DNA from: JAHJQZ01 sp963676075 | Lineage (GTDB): Bacteria; Pseudomonadota; Alphaproteobacteria; Rhizobiales; Devosiaceae | Length of the DNA stretch: 64,000 bases | Direction: 5' to 3' | Assembly: GCA_963676075.2 (NCBI GenBank) | Contig: CAXXNZ010000003.1 | Coordinates: 1 to 64,000, forward strand | Part shown: piece after piece, positions 1-8,806 of the stretch | How the letters are laid out: every line of letters starts with the position of its first letter | Position numbering within the stretch: position 1 is the stretch's first letter | Made by a program: the position numbers and the translations under genes | Notes under the pieces: generated by a model | Database searches by the model: none | Told to the model about the DNA's origin: nothing | The model's input: the letters and a program-made list of their open reading frames with translations, nothing else

Positions 1-108
1 ATTATACCTCTTTCTCAGCAGGCCCGCTTCGCGCCCCTGACGGCAGCAAGCGTTCGGGCCCCTATGGGGGTGTTGCCGGCTACAGAACTGCAGTCCGGTG
101 TCGCGGCG

Positions 109-138
109 TATATAGGGACAGCGGTTTTGACCTTCAAG
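109..138 (-). promoter_or_regulatory. Heat-shock-type promoter reading off the left edge
   Basis: On the minus strand CTTGAA (138-133) is followed, after 17 bases, by CTATAT (115-110), within the longer string CCCTATATA. This resembles the sigma-32 (RpoH) pattern of CTTGAA followed by a CCC-AT-rich -10. Shifted by one base it also reads as a sigma-70 promoter, TTGAAG-17-TATATA. Transcription would run toward base 1, where a purine-rich stretch resembling a ribosome binding site (AAAGAGG, about 13-7) lies just before the edge, so the served gene probably starts outside the window. Neighbouring grpE and hrcA make a heat-shock role plausible. Confidence 0.5.
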
Positions 139-254
139 AACTCAAGGCCACAAACCCGCCCTTTTGGCGTGAATGACCGCGCTGCTCCGTCAGGTCGCAA
201 ACCGCGGTTTTCTCAGGTTCTGCTTAACATGGTCCTTGCAGGGCACATGAGCCC

Positions 255-291
255 GGCACCGATGAGGTGGACGAGCAGCGTCATCGGTGCC
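255..291 (-). terminator. Hairpin after grpE
   Basis: GGCACCGATGA and its complement TCATCGGTGCC form an 11-bp perfect stem with a 15-base loop, beginning 8 bases beyond the grpE stop. There is no T-run, so it is either a weak terminator or a 3' end-stabilising hairpin. Confidence 0.45.
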
Positions 292-299
292 CGAAAGGC

Positions 300-908
300 T
301 CAGGCTTGCTTGTCGATCTCGGCGCCGGGTGCGGGCTCGGATGCGGCTGGCGCCGCTTTCGGGCCACCCTTGGAGACACCGACCATCGAGGGGCGCAGGA
401 CGCGTTCGCCGATGGCAAAGCCTGCCTGCATGACCTGCAGGATCGTCCCCTCCGGAACATCGGTGTTGGGGATTTCGAACACTGCCTGGTGCTTGTGCGG
501 GTCGAATTTCTCGCCTTCGGCGGGAATGGGCTCGACGCCGTGCTTTTGCAGCAGCCGATAGGTCTCGCGCTCGGTCATCTCGATGCCCTCGATCAGCGAC
601 TTGACGTTGTCGTCAGTGCTTTCGCGGACCTCTTCGGGAACCGCTGTCAGGGCACGGGAAAGATTGTCGGTGACCACCAGCATGTCGCGGGCGAACCCGG
701 AAATGGCATAGTTGCGGGTATCGGAGATCTCGCGATCCATGCGCTTCCTGAGGTTTTCCATATCCGCTGCAAGGCGCAGCAGGCGGTCCTTCAGCTCGGC
801 ATTCTCATTGACGAGGATTTCGACGGGATCCTCGACCGGCGCTTCTGTCTCGGGCGCCATTTCGGTGTCGATCTGGTCTTCGTCCGGCGTCAGTTCGTTA
901 TCGCTCAT
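300..908 (-). CDS. grpE: Nucleotide exchange factor GrpE
   Basis: GrpE is the nucleotide exchange factor of the cytoplasmic DnaK chaperone cycle. The 202-residue product has an acidic N-terminus (residues 1-30), a long helical or coiled-coil segment around 30-75 containing NAELKDRLLRLAADMENLRK, and a C-terminal beta-wing domain with FDPHKHQAVFEIP and VPEGTILQVMQAGF, all typical of the family. The start ATG at 908 was chosen because AGGA lies 10 bases upstream; an ATG two codons earlier is too close to that site. The gene follows hrcA on the same strand after a 130-bp gap. I saw no CIRCE inverted repeat in front of it. Confidence 0.95.
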   Translation of the reverse strand: MSDNELTPDEDQIDTEMAPETEAPVEDPVEILVNENAELKDRLLRLAADMENLRKRMDREISDTRNYAISGFARDMLVVTDNLSRALTAVPEEVRESTDDNVKSLIEGIEMTERETYRLLQKHGVEPIPAEGEKFDPHKHQAVFEIPNTDVPEGTILQVMQAGFAIGERVLRPSMVGVSKGGPKAAPAASEPAPGAEIDKQA

Positions 909-1038
909 GAACATCTCGTCCTGGGCTGGTTGGGTTGGGTGCACCGCATATCGACCACTCGCCGGCAAATTTCAACAGTGCTGGTGCCGTTGTGTTGCCG
1001 CAGTACCGACAATCGGCGCAGGAATGGCGGCAAAGGCG

Positions 1039-2127
1039 CTATTTCTTGCGTGCCACCAGACGGGACACGACATGAGCGGTGTAATCAACCACCGGCACGA
1101 TGCGGGAATAATTAAGCCGCGTCGGACCGATGACCCCGAGCACGCCGACCACCTTGTCATTGGCGTCCTTGTACGGGGAAAGGATCACCGACGACCCGCT
1201 GAGCGAGAACAGTTTGTTTTCCGAACCGATGAATATGCGGACGCCCTCACCCTTCTCGGCGTCGGTCAGCAGGTCGATCAGCCCGCGCTTGGATTCGATC
1301 TCGTCGAGCAATTGCCTGACGCGGTCGAGGTCCTCGGAGGCCATCGCTTCGTTGAGGAGATTGGCGCGCCCCCTGACGATCAGCATCGGCTCGGCGCTCG
1401 AGGCAGCGTCGCTGAGGGTGGCGAACCCGTCATCGACCAGTTTGTCGGTCAGTTCGTCGAGCTCGGCCTTCTGGGCCTTGCGGCGCTTTTCGAGCTCGGT
1501 TTCGCGCCTCGGCGAGCGTGCGCCGACAACAAGGCTGGCAAGATAGTTGGAGGCCTGGGTGATGGCGCTGGCCGGCAGACCGGGTGGCAGCGGCAGGACG
1601 CGATTTTCGACCTGACCATCCTGGCCGACCAGCACGACCAGAGCGGAACTGGCGTCGAGCCGGACAAATTCGATATGCTTGAGCACGAGATCGGATTTTT
1701 GCGCCAGCACGACGCCGGCACCGTGGCTCAACCCTGAGAGCATCGTGCTCGCCTCGGTCAGCAGACCTTCGATCTTGCCGTCGGTTGCCGAGCCCTCGAT
1801 CTGGCGGGCGATCTGGGTGCGGTCGCGATCGTCCATGGCGCCAATCTCGAGCATGGCGTCGACGAAAAACCTGAGGCCGTCCTGGGTGGGTGCGCGTCCG
1901 GCCGAGGTGTGGGGGGCGGCAATCAGGCCCAGTTCCTCAAGGTCGGCCATGACATTGCGCACCGATGCCGGCGACAGCGAGACATCGAGCATGCGCGACA
2001 ACTGGCGCGAGCCGACCGGTACGCCGGTGTCGAGGTAGCGTTCGACGAGCTTCCTAAAAATTTCCTGGCTGCGCTGGTTGAGCGCATCGAGAAAATCGTC
2101 GCGCCGGTAGGGCGGTGGGTTTGGCAT
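1039..2127 (-). CDS. hrcA: Heat-inducible transcription repressor HrcA
   Basis: HrcA represses groESL or dnaK operons by binding CIRCE elements. The protein has 362 residues: an N-terminal winged helix with SRQLSRMLDVSLSPASVRN (about residues 40-60) followed by the GLIAAPHTSAGRAPT segment, then a GAF-like middle and a C-terminal part ending in DYTAHVVSRLVARKK. The ATG at 2127 has GGAG five bases upstream. A much longer reading frame extends upstream but runs antisense to rph and was not used. The gene is divergent from rph, a common arrangement in Hyphomicrobiales. No CIRCE sequence is visible here, so it probably acts on targets elsewhere. Confidence 0.95.
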   Translation of the reverse strand: MPNPPPYRRDDFLDALNQRSQEIFRKLVERYLDTGVPVGSRQLSRMLDVSLSPASVRNVMADLEELGLIAAPHTSAGRAPTQDGLRFFVDAMLEIGAMDDRDRTQIARQIEGSATDGKIEGLLTEASTMLSGLSHGAGVVLAQKSDLVLKHIEFVRLDASSALVVLVGQDGQVENRVLPLPPGLPASAITQASNYLASLVVGARSPRRETELEKRRKAQKAELDELTDKLVDDGFATLSDAASSAEPMLIVRGRANLLNEAMASEDLDRVRQLLDEIESKRGLIDLLTDAEKGEGVRIFIGSENKLFSLSGSSVILSPYKDANDKVVGVLGVIGPTRLNYSRIVPVVDYTAHVVSRLVARKK

Positions 2128-2280
2128 CTCGGCTCCGGATGGTTGCCTGGGCACTAGACTTAAGGGCAATCGGCCCGCTTTCCAAGGCAATCGAAGCGTC
2201 ATGGGCGGCGGGCCATGCTTGTTCCGGTCCGGCGAACACGCTATGAGCCGCATCAGGATCAAACAAACGGAAACCTTGCC

Positions 2281-2997
2281 ATGCGCCCGTCTTCCCGTGC
2301 CCCCGACCAGATGCGTGAGGTGACGCTCGAACGCGGTGTCGCTCCCCAGGCCGAGGGCTCGTGCCTCGTCAGTTTCGGCAAGACGCGCGTGTTGTGCACG
2401 GCAAGCGTCGAAACCTCGGTGCCGCCGTGGCGGCGCGGCCAGGGCGTCGGCTGGGTCACCGCCGAATACGGCATGCTGCCGCGCGCCACCGGCCAGCGCA
2501 CACGGCGCGAAGCCGCTGCGGGCAAGCAGTCCGGCCGCACCCAGGAAATCCAGCGCCTGATCGGGCGGTCCTTGAGGGCCGTGGTCGATATGGGCGCACT
2601 CGGAGAAAACCAGGTCATTATCGATTGCGACGTTCTCTCGGCCGATGGCGGCACCCGCACCGCCTCGATTACCGGCGGCTACGTCGCCCTTGCCGAGGCG
2701 ATCGAGTGGATGAAAGCCCGCGATCTTGTTGCCGGCAATCCGCTCAAGGATCACATCGCCGCCATTTCCTGCGGCATCTATCGTGGCACGCCGGTGCTTG
2801 ATCTCGATTACGACGAGGATTCCGAGGCCGATACCGACGCCAATTTCGTCATGACAGGCACCGGCAAGTTCGTTGAAATCCAGGGCACTGCCGAGGCCGA
2901 ACCGTTCTCGCGCGACGAACTCGATCACCTGATGGCACTCGCCGGCAAGGGCATTGGCGAACTGGTGGAGATGCAAAAGCAGGTTCTTGGCCGATGA
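2281..2997 (+). CDS. rph: Ribonuclease PH
   Basis: RNase PH is a phosphorolytic 3'-5' exoribonuclease that trims tRNA 3' ends. The 238-residue product begins MRPSSRAPDQMREVTLERG, the canonical family N-terminus, which fixes the start at 2281 instead of an in-frame start 66 bases upstream. GKQSGRTQEIQRLIGRSLRA (about residues 80-100) is the phosphate/RNA binding region, and DCDVLSADGGTRTASITGG is the catalytic-core signature. Its stop overlaps the rdgB start as ATGA, implying translational coupling. Confidence 0.96.
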   Translation: MRPSSRAPDQMREVTLERGVAPQAEGSCLVSFGKTRVLCTASVETSVPPWRRGQGVGWVTAEYGMLPRATGQRTRREAAAGKQSGRTQEIQRLIGRSLRAVVDMGALGENQVIIDCDVLSADGGTRTASITGGYVALAEAIEWMKARDLVAGNPLKDHIAAISCGIYRGTPVLDLDYDEDSEADTDANFVMTGTGKFVEIQGTAEAEPFSRDELDHLMALAGKGIGELVEMQKQVLGR

Positions 2998-3638
2998 GTG
3001 ACAAATTTCGCTTGAGGGACGGCGATCGTCTGGTCATTGCCACCCACAATGCCGGCAAGCTCAAGGAATTTCGTGGGCTGTTCGACCCGTTCGGGCTCGA
3101 TCTCGTCTCGGCCGGCGAACTCGGTCTGCCCGAGCCAGAGGAGACCGGAACCACCTTCATCGAGAATGCCCGCATCAAGGCTCATGCCGCCGCCGAAGGA
3201 TCCGGCATGATGGCGCTGGCTGACGATTCGGGACTGTGCGTCGATGCGCTCAACGGCGATCCCGGGGTCTACACAGCGGACTGGGCCGGGGTTCCGCGCG
3301 ATTTTAAGCGCGCCATGCAGCGGGTCGAGAACGCCTTGCAGGCGAAGGGCGCCATGTCGCCCGGCGACCGGCGCGGCTCGTTCCGCGCCACGCTTTGCCT
3401 TGCCCATCCCGACGGAACCGATCTGATCTTCGAGGGCCGGGCCGACGGGACGATGGTCTGGCCGCCGCGCGGCGATCTCGGTTTCGGCTACGATCCTGTG
3501 TTCATGCCGGACGGGTTCGACATCACTTTCGGCGAGATGCCGAGCGAGGCCAAGCATTCCTGGTCGCCCGGAAAAGTGGGACTTTCGCACCGCGCCCGCG
3601 CCTTCGCGCTGTTCGTCGAGGCCTGTTGTGAGTCCTAA
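2994..3638 (+). CDS. rdgB: XTP/dITP pyrophosphatase (RdgB/HAM1)
   Basis: This enzyme hydrolyses non-canonical purine nucleotides (XTP, dITP, ITP) to monophosphates, keeping them out of DNA and RNA. The 214-residue product carries the substrate-binding N-terminus VIATHNAGKLKEF (about residues 12-24), the catalytic region ALADDSGLCVDALNG, and the GDLGFGYDPVF and KHSWSPGKVGLSHRARAF segments of the family. It overlaps the end of rph by 4 bases and the start of hemW by 11, so rph-rdgB-hemW read as one operon. Confidence 0.95.
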   Translation: MSDKFRLRDGDRLVIATHNAGKLKEFRGLFDPFGLDLVSAGELGLPEPEETGTTFIENARIKAHAAAEGSGMMALADDSGLCVDALNGDPGVYTADWAGVPRDFKRAMQRVENALQAKGAMSPGDRRGSFRATLCLAHPDGTDLIFEGRADGTMVWPPRGDLGFGYDPVFMPDGFDITFGEMPSEAKHSWSPGKVGLSHRARAFALFVEACCES

Positions 3639-4803
3639 CTCACCCGATAGCTCCCGTGCGAACGGCCTTTTCGGCATCTATGTGCATTGGCCGTTCTGCG
3701 CTGCCAAATGCCCCTATTGCGATTTCAATTCCCATGTCCATCGTGGCAGCTTCGACGAGGAGGCCTTCGTTGCCGCCTATGAGCGCGAGCTCATGCATTT
3801 CGCCGAGCTCAAACCGGACATGGCGGTCGATTCGATCTTTTTCGGTGGTGGCACGCCCTCGCTGATGGCGCCTGAAAGCATCGGCACCATTCTCGATGCC
3901 ATTGCACGGCTCTGGCAGGTCAAGCCCGATGCCGAAATCACCCTCGAAGCCAATCCCAATTCCGTCGAGGCGGCCCGTTTCCGTGGCTATCGCGCCGCCG
4001 GGGTCAATCGTGTCTCGATCGGGGTGCAATCGCTCAGGCCCGAACCGCTCAAGGCGCTCGGTCGGTTGCATTCGGTCGACGAAGCCAAGGCGGCGGTCGA
4101 ACTGGCGCAGTCGGTGTTCGAACGCTCGAGCTTCGATCTGATCTATGCCCGCCCGCACCAGACGCTTTCCGAGTGGGAAGATGAGCTGGAGGAGGCGCTG
4201 TCATTGAGCGCCGGTCACCTGTCGCTCTATCAGCTGACCATCGAGGCCGACACGCGCTATTACGACATGTGGCGCGCCGGGAAGCTGAAGATGCCCGACG
4301 GCGATCTGTCGGCGGATTTCTACAATCTGACGCGCGATCGGATGGCGGCGGTGGGCATGCCGGCCTACGAGATTTCCAACCACGCCCGTCCCGGCGAGGA
4401 AAGCCGGCATAACCTCCTTTACTGGCGCTATGGCGAATATGTTGGGGTCGGCCCCGGCGCCCATGGTCGGCTGCTGCTTGACAATGTCCGACACGCCACC
4501 GCTACCGAAAAGAGCCCGTTTGCCTGGCGCGACCGCGTGTTGACGCGCGGCCATGGCAAGGTCACCGACGACCTGTTGACCTGGGAGGAAGAGGGCGATG
4601 AATATCTCGTCATGGGCCTGAGGCTCAATGAGGGCATCGATCCCAAGCGCTACACGCTTTTGTCGGGCCGCGAACTCGATCCGCACCAGATCGAGGACCT
4701 GACCTTCGCCGAAATGATCGAGACCCTGCCCAACGGCAATATCCGCGTTACCGAACAGGGCTTTGCCGTGCTCGATGCGGTGGTGGCCGATCTGGCGGCG
4801 TAG
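3628..4803 (+). CDS. hemW: Radical SAM protein HemW (heme chaperone)
   Basis: HemW is a radical-SAM family heme chaperone, historically annotated as oxygen-independent coproporphyrinogen oxidase. The 391-residue product has the cluster motif CAAKCPYCDF, that is CX3CX2C followed by F. In true HemN a further cysteine occupies the place of the F, so HemW is the better call. GGGTPSL and ITLEANPNSVE follow in the expected order. The start is GTG at 3628, inside the 3' end of rdgB, and no better in-frame start precedes the GIYVHWPFC core. Downstream is an intergenic palindromic repeat. Confidence 0.9.
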   Translation: MSPNSPDSSRANGLFGIYVHWPFCAAKCPYCDFNSHVHRGSFDEEAFVAAYERELMHFAELKPDMAVDSIFFGGGTPSLMAPESIGTILDAIARLWQVKPDAEITLEANPNSVEAARFRGYRAAGVNRVSIGVQSLRPEPLKALGRLHSVDEAKAAVELAQSVFERSSFDLIYARPHQTLSEWEDELEEALSLSAGHLSLYQLTIEADTRYYDMWRAGKLKMPDGDLSADFYNLTRDRMAAVGMPAYEISNHARPGEESRHNLLYWRYGEYVGVGPGAHGRLLLDNVRHATATEKSPFAWRDRVLTRGHGKVTDDLLTWEEEGDEYLVMGLRLNEGIDPKRYTLLSGRELDPHQIEDLTFAEMIETLPNGNIRVTEQGFAVLDAVVADLAA

Positions 4804-4841
4804 CGCATCGCTGGCAGCAGTGCTGATCCGTTTTTGTCTGT

Positions 4842-4889
4842 CGCGCTTCCGAACCGCAAAACCGGTTCCCATTTTTGCGGGAAACGCTC
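4842..4889. repeat. Dispersed palindromic repeat, copy a
   Basis: The segment after hemW folds as a long imperfect hairpin in which CCGCAAAA pairs with TTTTGCGG around an ACCGGTTCCCA loop region, with TTCC/GGAA and GCG/CGC continuing outward. It belongs to the same loose family as the repeats near 10.1, 22.2, 33.4, 40.5, 47.8 and 50.9 kb. It may also end the hemW transcript. Confidence 0.5.
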
Positions 4890-4892
4890 CGG

Positions 4893-6113
4893 CTAGGGCA
4901 GCTTGGCCGAATCGACCTTCTGGGCGCCGCCGACCACGACCTGTTTCATCACCAGCGCATATTGCGACCGTCCGTCCGGCAGGAAGCGGAACAGGCCGTC
5001 GCGGCCGTTGAAGCCGGAAGCGCGGGTCAAAAGCGACGCCGAATAGGGTGGGGTCGCCAGCGCCAGGGTCGAGGAATTGGCCAGGAGCACGGCGGTATAG
5101 GCGATCGAGGCCAGCGGGTGCGGCTCGGTGCCGAAGCGCGCCACATAGCTTGGTCTCAGGGCCGTCAGTCCGGCGTCATCGACAGCCGGATAGACGGCGC
5201 CGGTGAGGAAGGCGGTCGAGGCAATCTTGATGTCGCCGTCCCAGTCGGCCGACCCCATGATCGTGACCTTGGAGCGGTCGATCAGGGCTTCCTCGAGCAG
5301 CACGCCGAAACTTGGCGCTGTGGCACGATCGGGCAGGAACAGCGCGTCGACGGTGCCGGACTTGAGCTGGGCGACGACCTGCTCCATGGCCGCACGCGCT
5401 TCGGTTTCGTTCGAGAACGTGTAGACGGCGCGGGCATTGAGTCCGAGATCGGACACGGCCTGGCGGAAAGCGCCCTCCTGGATGCGGCCGAAATCGGTGG
5501 TCGGCACGACAGCGGCGAAAGCCCTGCGCCCCTGAGCCTGGGCATAGGCAAGGGAACGACGGACCTCGGTTTCGGGCAGAACGTTGAGCAGGTAGACGCC
5601 CGGCGCCGCTGCGCCGGAATTGTTGGAGAACCCGATAAGAGGAATACCGGCGGACCGGGCGACCGAGCCGGCGGCCTGCACGCATTCCGCCTTGAGGGGG
5701 CCGAGAATGAGGCTGACTCCTTCGGACACCGCGGTGCTCGCCTGGCGCGAGGCCATCGTCGCGTCGCCCTGGCTGTCCTTGACGATCAGGGTGATGTTGG
5801 ACGGGATCTGTGGATTGGACTGGATGTAGTCCATGGCGAGCTGGGCGCCATTGACCATTGAGGTACCGACGCTGGCAACGTCACCGGTCTGCGGCAGGAT
5901 CAGGGCGACCTTGACCGCGCCTGTTCCGGATGTGGTGCCGACCGCCGGTGACTGGCCAACGCCGATGTTGCGTGTGCTGATGTTGGAGGGTCCGAACGAG
6001 AAGTTCGAGCATCCGGCGAGAAGTGCCGCGATCCCCGCTCCGGCGCCGGCGAGCAGTGTCCGCCGTCCGATCCGTCTCTCAAATTCGCCTTTCGGCGTCT
6101 TGTTGTCACTCAC
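4893..6113 (-). CDS. Penicillin-binding protein activator-like lipoprotein (type I periplasmic-binding fold)
   Basis: The 406-residue product begins with a basic region containing RRIGRR, then a hydrophobic stretch and the lipobox LLAGC with Cys35, so it should be exported and lipidated. The body reads as a leucine/branched-chain-amino-acid-binding fold: VALILPQTGDVASVGTSM, LGPLKAECVQ, PLIGFSNNSGAAAPGVYLL and VPTTDFGRIQEGAFRQA. This matches the LpoA-like PBP activator group common in Alphaproteobacteria. A solute-binding protein of an ABC importer is the alternative, but no permease or ATPase gene is adjacent. It is convergent with hemW and divergent from rsmI, a genomic position it often occupies. 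Confidence 0.75.
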   Translation of the reverse strand: MSDNKTPKGEFERRIGRRTLLAGAGAGIAALLAGCSNFSFGPSNISTRNIGVGQSPAVGTTSGTGAVKVALILPQTGDVASVGTSMVNGAQLAMDYIQSNPQIPSNITLIVKDSQGDATMASRQASTAVSEGVSLILGPLKAECVQAAGSVARSAGIPLIGFSNNSGAAAPGVYLLNVLPETEVRRSLAYAQAQGRRAFAAVVPTTDFGRIQEGAFRQAVSDLGLNARAVYTFSNETEARAAMEQVVAQLKSGTVDALFLPDRATAPSFGVLLEEALIDRSKVTIMGSADWDGDIKIASTAFLTGAVYPAVDDAGLTALRPSYVARFGTEPHPLASIAYTAVLLANSSTLALATPPYSASLLTRASGFNGRDGLFRFLPDGRSQYALVMKQVVVGGAQKVDSAKLP

Positions 6114-6398
6114 TGGTCCGCCCCTTCACGCTCACGCTACAACCACTGTCGCTCCGCCGGGAGCCTGCCGCATCCCGGCCGAACCGGTGTGCGAATCCAT
6201 CTTGTCCGACCACTTCGGACCAGACTCCCCCGTGCCGCCAACACGGTCCGCCCGTTCTCAGCGGGCATGGGAATTTGGCGAAAAACCGGTGTGCGATCAG
6301 CGTAATGATGCTCCGGCGGCCAACAAAGGTATACAAAACAAGACCCGGCGCATAAAGACTTTGCGTGTTTGGAATGTGTTTCCGGGACGATTTGCACC

Positions 6399-7295
6399 GT
6401 GAATTCCCCCCAAGAGGCGGAAAAATCCTATGTGATAGCCGGCAACAGCCTTGTGGCGCCGCCGCTTTCGCCCGGGCTCTATCTTGTTTCGACCCCGATC
6501 GGAAACCTCAGGGACATTTCGATCCGGGCGCTGGAAACCCTTGCCGGGGCCGAATTGATCCTGTGTGAGGACACGCGCACGAGCGCAAGGCTGCTCGATC
6601 ATTTCCTCATCCGCACCCGGCGCGCCGCGCTGCATGAGCACAATGAAGTGGCTCGGGTGCCAGGCCTGATCGAGCGCCTGAAACAGGGCGCGGCTATCGC
6701 CCTTATTTCCGATGCCGGCACGCCGCTGCTGTCCGATCCGGGCTTTCCGCTTGTCCGGGCGGCGCGGGCGGAAAACGTCCCGGTCTTTGCCATACCCGGC
6801 GCCTCGGCCTTGCTGGCGGCATTGGCGCCGTCCGGACTGCCGACCGATGCCTTCAGTTTCATCGGGTTTTTGCCGGCCAAGGCGGGTGCCCGCAAGGCCC
6901 GACTCGCCGAACTGGCCAAGAACCCGGAAACGCTGATCTTTTACGAATCACCACGCCGGCTGGCGGCCGCGCTCTCGGCGATGGCGGAGCTGTTCGGCGG
7001 TGAGCGTGATGCTTCGGTGGCGCTCGAATTGACCAAGAAGTTCGAGCGCTTCGCTCATGGCACCCTCAGCGAGCTCGCCGCGCGATTTGGTGAAGCCGAG
7101 ACCAAGGGCGAGGCTGTGGTGCTGGTTGCCGGTGCTCCGGAAACCGAGCCGAGTGAACAGGATTGGCAGCCGGCACTGGTCGAAGCGCTCGCCGAAATGC
7201 CATTGCGTGCCGCCGTCGACGCGGTTACCGCCCGTTTCGGGATCAAGCGCAAGCAGGTTTACGATGCCGCCCTTCAGCTCAAGGATGGTCGGTGA
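6399..7295 (+). CDS. rsmI: 16S rRNA C1402 2'-O-methyltransferase RsmI
   Basis: RsmI uses SAM to methylate the ribose of C1402 in 16S rRNA. The core LYLVSTPIGNLRDISIRALE (about residues 25-45) is the family signature and is followed by CEDTRTSARLL, ALISDAGTPLLSDPGFPL, IPGASALLAAL and FYESPRRLAAAL, the tetrapyrrole-methylase fold. I chose the GTG at 6399; an in-frame ATG 30 bases upstream lacks a separate ribosome binding site and a GTG at 6432 is also possible. The stop overlaps the yraN start by one base (TGATG). Confidence 0.93.
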   Translation: MNSPQEAEKSYVIAGNSLVAPPLSPGLYLVSTPIGNLRDISIRALETLAGAELILCEDTRTSARLLDHFLIRTRRAALHEHNEVARVPGLIERLKQGAAIALISDAGTPLLSDPGFPLVRAARAENVPVFAIPGASALLAALAPSGLPTDAFSFIGFLPAKAGARKARLAELAKNPETLIFYESPRRLAAALSAMAELFGGERDASVALELTKKFERFAHGTLSELAARFGEAETKGEAVVLVAGAPETEPSEQDWQPALVEALAEMPLRAAVDAVTARFGIKRKQVYDAALQLKDGR

Positions 7296-7702
7296 TGCGG
7301 CAGGAATGGGCGGGTAAAACCTCGGGGCTGATGCTCAACCGCCGCAAACTGGCCGAGCGGCGCGGTAAGCGCGGCGAAGCGCTGGCAGCGCTTTATCTCA
7401 TGGCGCGGTTTTATCGTATCGTCGGAAGGCGGGTGAAAACGCCGCTCGGCGAAATCGACCTGATCGCTCGCCGAGGCGACACGCTTGCCTTTGTCGAGGT
7501 CAAGACGCGGAGCCGCGCCGGCGGCGAGGCGGAAGCCCATGCCGCTGTCAATGCAGCGCGCATTTCCCGGGCCGCGCGATGGTATTTGTCGCGCCATCCC
7601 CCGCATGCCGGCTTGACTGTTCGCTTCGACCTGATCTTTCTTGGCGGCCACGCACTGCCGCACCACATTCCGAACGCCTTCGGGCAGGATGGGGTGCGGT
7701 AG
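7295..7702 (+). CDS. YraN/UPF0102 family nuclease-like protein
   Basis: A 135-residue protein of the YraN (UPF0102) family. KRGEALAALYLMARFYRIVGR leads into GEIDLIARRGDTLAFVEVKTR, which carries the D...EXK pattern of a restriction-endonuclease-like fold. The cellular role of the family is not settled. The start ATG overlaps the rsmI stop, and rsmI-yraN-gshB is a common alphaproteobacterial order. Confidence 0.88.
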   Translation: MRQEWAGKTSGLMLNRRKLAERRGKRGEALAALYLMARFYRIVGRRVKTPLGEIDLIARRGDTLAFVEVKTRSRAGGEAEAHAAVNAARISRAARWYLSRHPPHAGLTVRFDLIFLGGHALPHHIPNAFGQDGVR

Positions 7703-7790
7703 GCACATTGCCGACACCACTTGCAAGCACGGCGCGATCCTGACAGGTAGCACTGCCGCGCACCCGGATCACGCAAGGACTTCTCAGGAC

Positions 7791-8732
7791 ATGCCGCTCA
7801 AGACCGCCTACCAGATGGACCCGATCGATGCGATCAACCCGATCGGAGATTCGACCTTTGCCCTGATGCTCGAAGCGCAGGCCCGGGGGCATGACAATTT
7901 CTACTACGTGCCGCAGACCCTGGCGCTCGACAACAATGTGCTGAGCGCGGTGGTGGCGCCGGTGGAGCTGTTCGACAAGGCCAAGGGCGAGCACTTCCGG
8001 CTCGGCGCGGCGGAACGGCGCGACCTCAGCGAATTCGACGTCGTACATCTCAGGCAGGATCCGCCATTCGACATGGCGTACATAACCACGACGCATCTGC
8101 TCGAGCGCATCCACCCGAATACCCTGGTGGTCAACGATCCGGTCTCGGTGCGCAACGCACCCGAGAAAATCCTGGTCACCGAATTTCCGGATCTGATGCC
8201 GCCGACGATCATCAGCCGCGACCGCGACGCCATTCGCGACTTCCGTGCGCGCCATGGCGATATCATCGTCAAGCCGCTTTACGGCAATGGTGGCGCCGGC
8301 GTGTTCCTGATCCGTCAGGACGACCAGAACCTTGCCTCTCTGATCGAGATGTTCGAACTCAACTCGCGCGAGCCCTATATTGCGCAGAAATACCTGCCCG
8401 CAGTGCGCAAGGGCGACAAGCGCATCATTCTGGTGGATGGCGAGGCCGTTGCGGCGATCAACCGCGTGCCGGCCGAGGGCGAAGCTCGCTCCAACATGCA
8501 TGTCGGCGGCCGCGCCGAACCGAGCATGCTGACCGACCGTGAGCGCCAGATCTGCGAGGCCATCGGGCCGACGTTGAAGGAACAGGGACTGATCTTTGTC
8601 GGCATCGACATCATCGGCGACTATCTGACCGAGATAAACGTCACTTCGCCGACAGGTATCCGCGAGGTCAAGCGTTTCGATGGCCCCGATATCGCTGCGC
8701 TTATCTGGGATACGATCGAAAAGAAGCGCTAG
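7791..8732 (+). CDS. gshB: Glutathione synthetase
   Basis: GshB joins glycine to gamma-glutamylcysteine using ATP, the last step of glutathione synthesis. The 313-residue product starts MPLKTAYQMDPIDAINPIGD, matching the usual N-terminus. It contains VVNDPVSVRNAPEK, the ATP-grasp loop KPLYGNGGAGVF, the segment YIAQKYLPAVRKGDKRIILV, and ends with INVTSPTGIREV, which binds metal and glutathione. The reading frame extends upstream of 7791, but the conserved start and the intergenic position support the ATG chosen. Confidence 0.96.
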   Translation: MPLKTAYQMDPIDAINPIGDSTFALMLEAQARGHDNFYYVPQTLALDNNVLSAVVAPVELFDKAKGEHFRLGAAERRDLSEFDVVHLRQDPPFDMAYITTTHLLERIHPNTLVVNDPVSVRNAPEKILVTEFPDLMPPTIISRDRDAIRDFRARHGDIIVKPLYGNGGAGVFLIRQDDQNLASLIEMFELNSREPYIAQKYLPAVRKGDKRIILVDGEAVAAINRVPAEGEARSNMHVGGRAEPSMLTDRERQICEAIGPTLKEQGLIFVGIDIIGDYLTEINVTSPTGIREVKRFDGPDIAALIWDTIEKKR

Positions 8733-8806
8733 GCGATGGTCCTGTCCCGTCACATCGATGCAATTGGTTGCGCGCCCGGCACCAACCGGCGGTGGAGTCG
8801 CGCATC

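Noticed and set aside
909..2280. CIRCE element near hrcA or grpE
   Set aside because: No TTAGCACTC-N9-GAGTGCTAA or close variant was found in either upstream region.
1039..2976. Upstream extension of hrcA across rph
   Set aside because: The added part is antisense to rph; ATG 2127 has a good ribosome binding site and the normal HrcA length.
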